A stretch of DNA of 18,394 nucleotides from Lentisphaerota bacterium (GTDB lineage: Bacteria; Verrucomicrobiota; Kiritimatiellia; RFP12; UBA1067), in NCBI GenBank assembly GCA_022839525.1, contig JALHET010000023.1:6833-25226 (forward strand), given 5' to 3'. Positions 16,759-18,394 of this stretch are shown in pieces. The position numbers and the translations under genes were made by a program. The notes beneath the pieces were generated by a model that did not search any database, had not been told where the DNA came from, and worked only from the letters and a program-made list of their open reading frames with translations. Position 1 is the stretch's first letter. Each line of letters starts with the position of its first letter.

Positions 16759-17760
16759 ATGCATGCGTATGTTGCGGATGAGGCACGGTACGGGCGGATG
16801 ATTTACCGGACGTGCGGCCGCAGCGGACTGAAACTGTCGGCCGTCGGCTTGGGGCTGTGGCACGGTTTCGGCGCGGCGGAGAGCCATGAAGACTGTTTCG
16901 CGCGCGTCGCGGTTGCGTTCGATCTCGGCATCACGCATTTCGACCTGGCCGACAATTACGGGCCGCCGCCCGGTGCGGCGGAAACGGTTTTCGGGACGGT
17001 GCTCGGCCGCGAATTCAGCGCGTATCGCGATGAGCTGGTGGTGGCGACCAAGGCGGGGCACGCGATGTGGCCGGGGCCCTACGGCGACTGGGGGAGCCGG
17101 AAACATCTGCGGGCAGGGCTCGACCAAAGCCTGAAGCGCCTGCGGCTGGATTACGTGGACATTTTTTACCATCACCGGCCGGATCCCGACACGCCGTTGG
17201 AGGAAACCATGTGCGCGTTGGCCGACATGGTGAGACAGGGAAAGGCGCTGTACATCGGGCTTTCCAAATATCCGGCCAAGCTGTTGCGTCATGCGGCGGC
17301 ACTGCTGAAGGAGATGCATATCCCGTGTGTGGCGCACCAGGTGCGGTACAACTTGCTGGAGCGCGCCGAAGTCGAGAAGGAACTGATTCCTGCGGCGGAT
17401 GGGGCGGGGATTGGCACGGTCGTCTTTTCGCCGTTGGCGCAAGGGGTGCTGACCAATAAATATTCGGACGGTGTGCCGGAGGGATCGCGCGCGGCCAAAG
17501 GAAGCCCGTTCATCGCACGCTATCTCCGCAACGACGCGACGGACTACGCGCGGCGGTTGCCGGTGCTGGCCAAGGCGCGGGGGCAGACCCCTGCCCAGAC
17601 CGCCCTCGCGTGGGTTTTGCGCGACGGACGCATCACGTCTGCGGTGATTGGCGCGAGCCATCCCGGGCATATCCGCGAGAATGTCGCCGCGTTGCAGAAC
17701 CTGTCGTTTGACGCGCAAGAACTCGCCGCATTGGCGCTGTCACGGTGTACGGGGGCTTGA
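16759..17760 (+). CDS. Aldo/keto reductase, YghZ (L-glyceraldehyde-3-phosphate reductase)-like
   Basis: 333 residues. The ATG at 16759 follows AAGGAAAAGAG; the frame is open further upstream inside ribF, but without a site. An (alpha/beta)8 NADPH-dependent reductase. Catalytic tetrad: Asp62 and Tyr67 in FDLADNYGPPPGAAE, Lys98 in VVATKAGH, His139 in YHHRPD. WPGPYGDWGSRKHL, HQVRYNLLERAEVE, FSPLAQGVLTNKY and the cofactor-binding IGASHPGHIREN fit the AKR14/YghZ subgroup, which reduces small aldehydes such as L-glyceraldehyde 3-phosphate or methylglyoxal. The substrate here is an inference. It is the last gene of the nusA-ribF cluster, 13 bp after ribF, so it is probably cotranscribed. No clear terminator follows before the convergent metallopeptidase gene 62 bp on. 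Confidence 0.9.
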   Translation: MHAYVADEARYGRMIYRTCGRSGLKLSAVGLGLWHGFGAAESHEDCFARVAVAFDLGITHFDLADNYGPPPGAAETVFGTVLGREFSAYRDELVVATKAGHAMWPGPYGDWGSRKHLRAGLDQSLKRLRLDYVDIFYHHRPDPDTPLEETMCALADMVRQGKALYIGLSKYPAKLLRHAAALLKEMHIPCVAHQVRYNLLERAEVEKELIPAADGAGIGTVVFSPLAQGVLTNKYSDGVPEGSRAAKGSPFIARYLRNDATDYARRLPVLAKARGQTPAQTALAWVLRDGRITSAVIGASHPGHIRENVAALQNLSFDAQELAALALSRCTGA

Positions 17761-17822
17761 GAGGTGCCCCTTGGCGTTTCATGTGGTGTGTGGCGGGAGA
17801 AAGATGCTCAGTGCGGATGAGT

Positions 17823-18218
17823 TCAGGCAAGGCCGCGCGCGGCCAGCCCTTCCTCATCCAATCCGAGGTAATGGCCGATCTCGTGGAGCAAGGTAGTTCG
17901 CACCTCTTGCCGGAAGCGCAGGGGGTCATCCTCCGCCTCTTCGCGCAGGTTTTCCACAAAGAGGCGGATGGCGCACGGCAGGGGATCGGAGTCATCGGGG
18001 GGCGCGCCGAACGGCAGACCGACGAAAAGGCCGAGCAGTTCTGTCTCGTCGCCGGCTTGCGTTTCCTCATCGGGGGTGGGGCGTGGGTCGAGCGTTACGG
18101 CGAGTGGAGCCAGGCATTCGCGCAGGTCGTCGGGAAGCGAGGCCAACAGTTCCCTCGATTCCTCCTCGGCCAGCGCGTACCAAATATCGGAGTTTGTCCG
18201 TTGCCCCTGATTTGTCAT
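17823..18218 (-). CDS. Small zincin-like metallopeptidase-family protein
   Basis: 131 residues. The HExxHxxGL motif LLHEIGHYLGLDEEGL (His112, Glu113, His116) sits at the C-terminal end, as in the short possible-zincin family (PF06262, DUF1025). FVGLPFG, PCAIRLFVENL and RQEVRTTLLHE also fit. Acidic throughout, no signal peptide or membrane segment, so cytoplasmic. Substrate and biological role of the family are not established. The ATG at 18218 lacks a strong Shine-Dalgarno (GGGCTGAG nearby). It is convergent with the aldo/keto reductase gene. Confidence 0.85.
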   Translation of the reverse strand: MTNQGQRTNSDIWYALAEEESRELLASLPDDLRECLAPLAVTLDPRPTPDEETQAGDETELLGLFVGLPFGAPPDDSDPLPCAIRLFVENLREEAEDDPLRFRQEVRTTLLHEIGHYLGLDEEGLAARGLA

Positions 18219-18241
18219 AACTCAGCCCAAAATTTTTCTTG

Positions 18242-18272
18242 AATGATTACATCATTTTGATTTTCCCGTCAA
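18242..18272 (-). promoter_or_regulatory. Candidate promoter with overlapping palindrome for the metallopeptidase gene
   Basis: On the - strand TTGACG (18272-18267) is followed after 17 bp by TAATCA (18249-18244), a weak -10. A perfect inverted repeat AATGAT-TAC-ATCATT (18242-18256) overlaps the -10, so it could be an operator. The region is AT-rich compared with its surroundings. Confidence 0.3.
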
Positions 18273-18317
18273 AACAATTAATCCGTAATCGGTTAGTGAC
18301 AGGGGGGGAAGAGTCAT

Positions 18318-18394
18318 CGTGTACGGGTACGTGAACGGGCACGTGTACGGGGTATGGCCAACGTTCACGTTCTCCAAATCGGTATCGGTATCGC
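18318..18394. repeat. Degenerate hexanucleotide tandem repeat, continuing past the window edge
   Basis: From 18318 the sequence can be divided into 6-bp units. The first five fit CGKGHA (CGTGTA, CGGGTA and variants), equivalent to three imperfect 12-bp repeats at 18318-18353. Less regular units follow (AACGTT, CACGTT), and the window ends in ATCGGT, ATCGGT, ATCGC. The array is truncated by the edge. There is no convincing gene in 18219-18394. Function unknown. Confidence 0.6.

Noticed and set aside
17761..17822. Terminator between the aldo/keto reductase and the convergent metallopeptidase gene
   Set aside because: No GC-rich stem followed by a T-run is visible on either strand.
18301..18394. 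CRISPR array at the right edge
   Set aside because: Units are only 6-12 bp, contiguous and degenerate, with no unique spacers of normal length.

Overview
The window reads as a chromosomal segment of a GC-rich, Gram-negative-type bacterium, most likely from the PVC group (Verrucomicrobiota/Kiritimatiellota or Lentisphaerota-like). That placement is an inference. It rests on a GH27 enzyme with NPCBM and putative Ig-like modules, a giant exported beta-strand protein with LamG-like domains ending in YL-x-KW motifs, a membrane-anchored Ser/Thr (pseudo)kinase, and a degenerate hexanucleotide repeat at the right edge. No rRNA, tRNA, CRISPR array, transposase or integrase was seen.

Left part (1-5350). 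A secreted alpha-galactosidase-type GH27 gene runs off the left edge on the - strand. It is divergent from a + strand parvulin-type prolyl isomerase gene (1778-2614) that lacks a signal peptide. That gene overlaps by 20 bp, tail to tail, a - strand gene for a membrane-spanning kinase-fold protein. The kinase-fold protein has lost nearly all catalytic residues (HRD is HRN, DFG is EFS). Its start overlaps the stop of an exported protein of unknown function with an ISOCOT-like KGTTN motif.

Middle part (5351-10560). On the same strand lie a short, probably frame-disrupted remnant, a 1220-residue exported beta-strand protein with two LamG-like modules and no recognisable anchor or barrel, and a membrane-anchored helical-repeat protein. 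All of the 2595-10560 stretch is on the - strand, so the exported and membrane proteins may form one or two transcription units.

Right part (10561-18394). A strong sigma70-like promoter leads into the translation/RNA operon nusA-infB-rbfA-truB-ribF, followed closely by an aldo/keto reductase. Gaps are 6 to 32 bp, with one 4-bp overlap at truB-ribF. rimP, the usual first gene, is not next to nusA; a divergent gene occupies that place. A small zincin-like metallopeptidase gene converges on the operon end. The window closes with an AT-rich promoter region and the start of a hexamer repeat array.

No complete novel defence or mobile system is evident. The most unusual items are the pseudokinase/exported-protein pair, the exported protein without a visible anchor, and the hexamer repeat.
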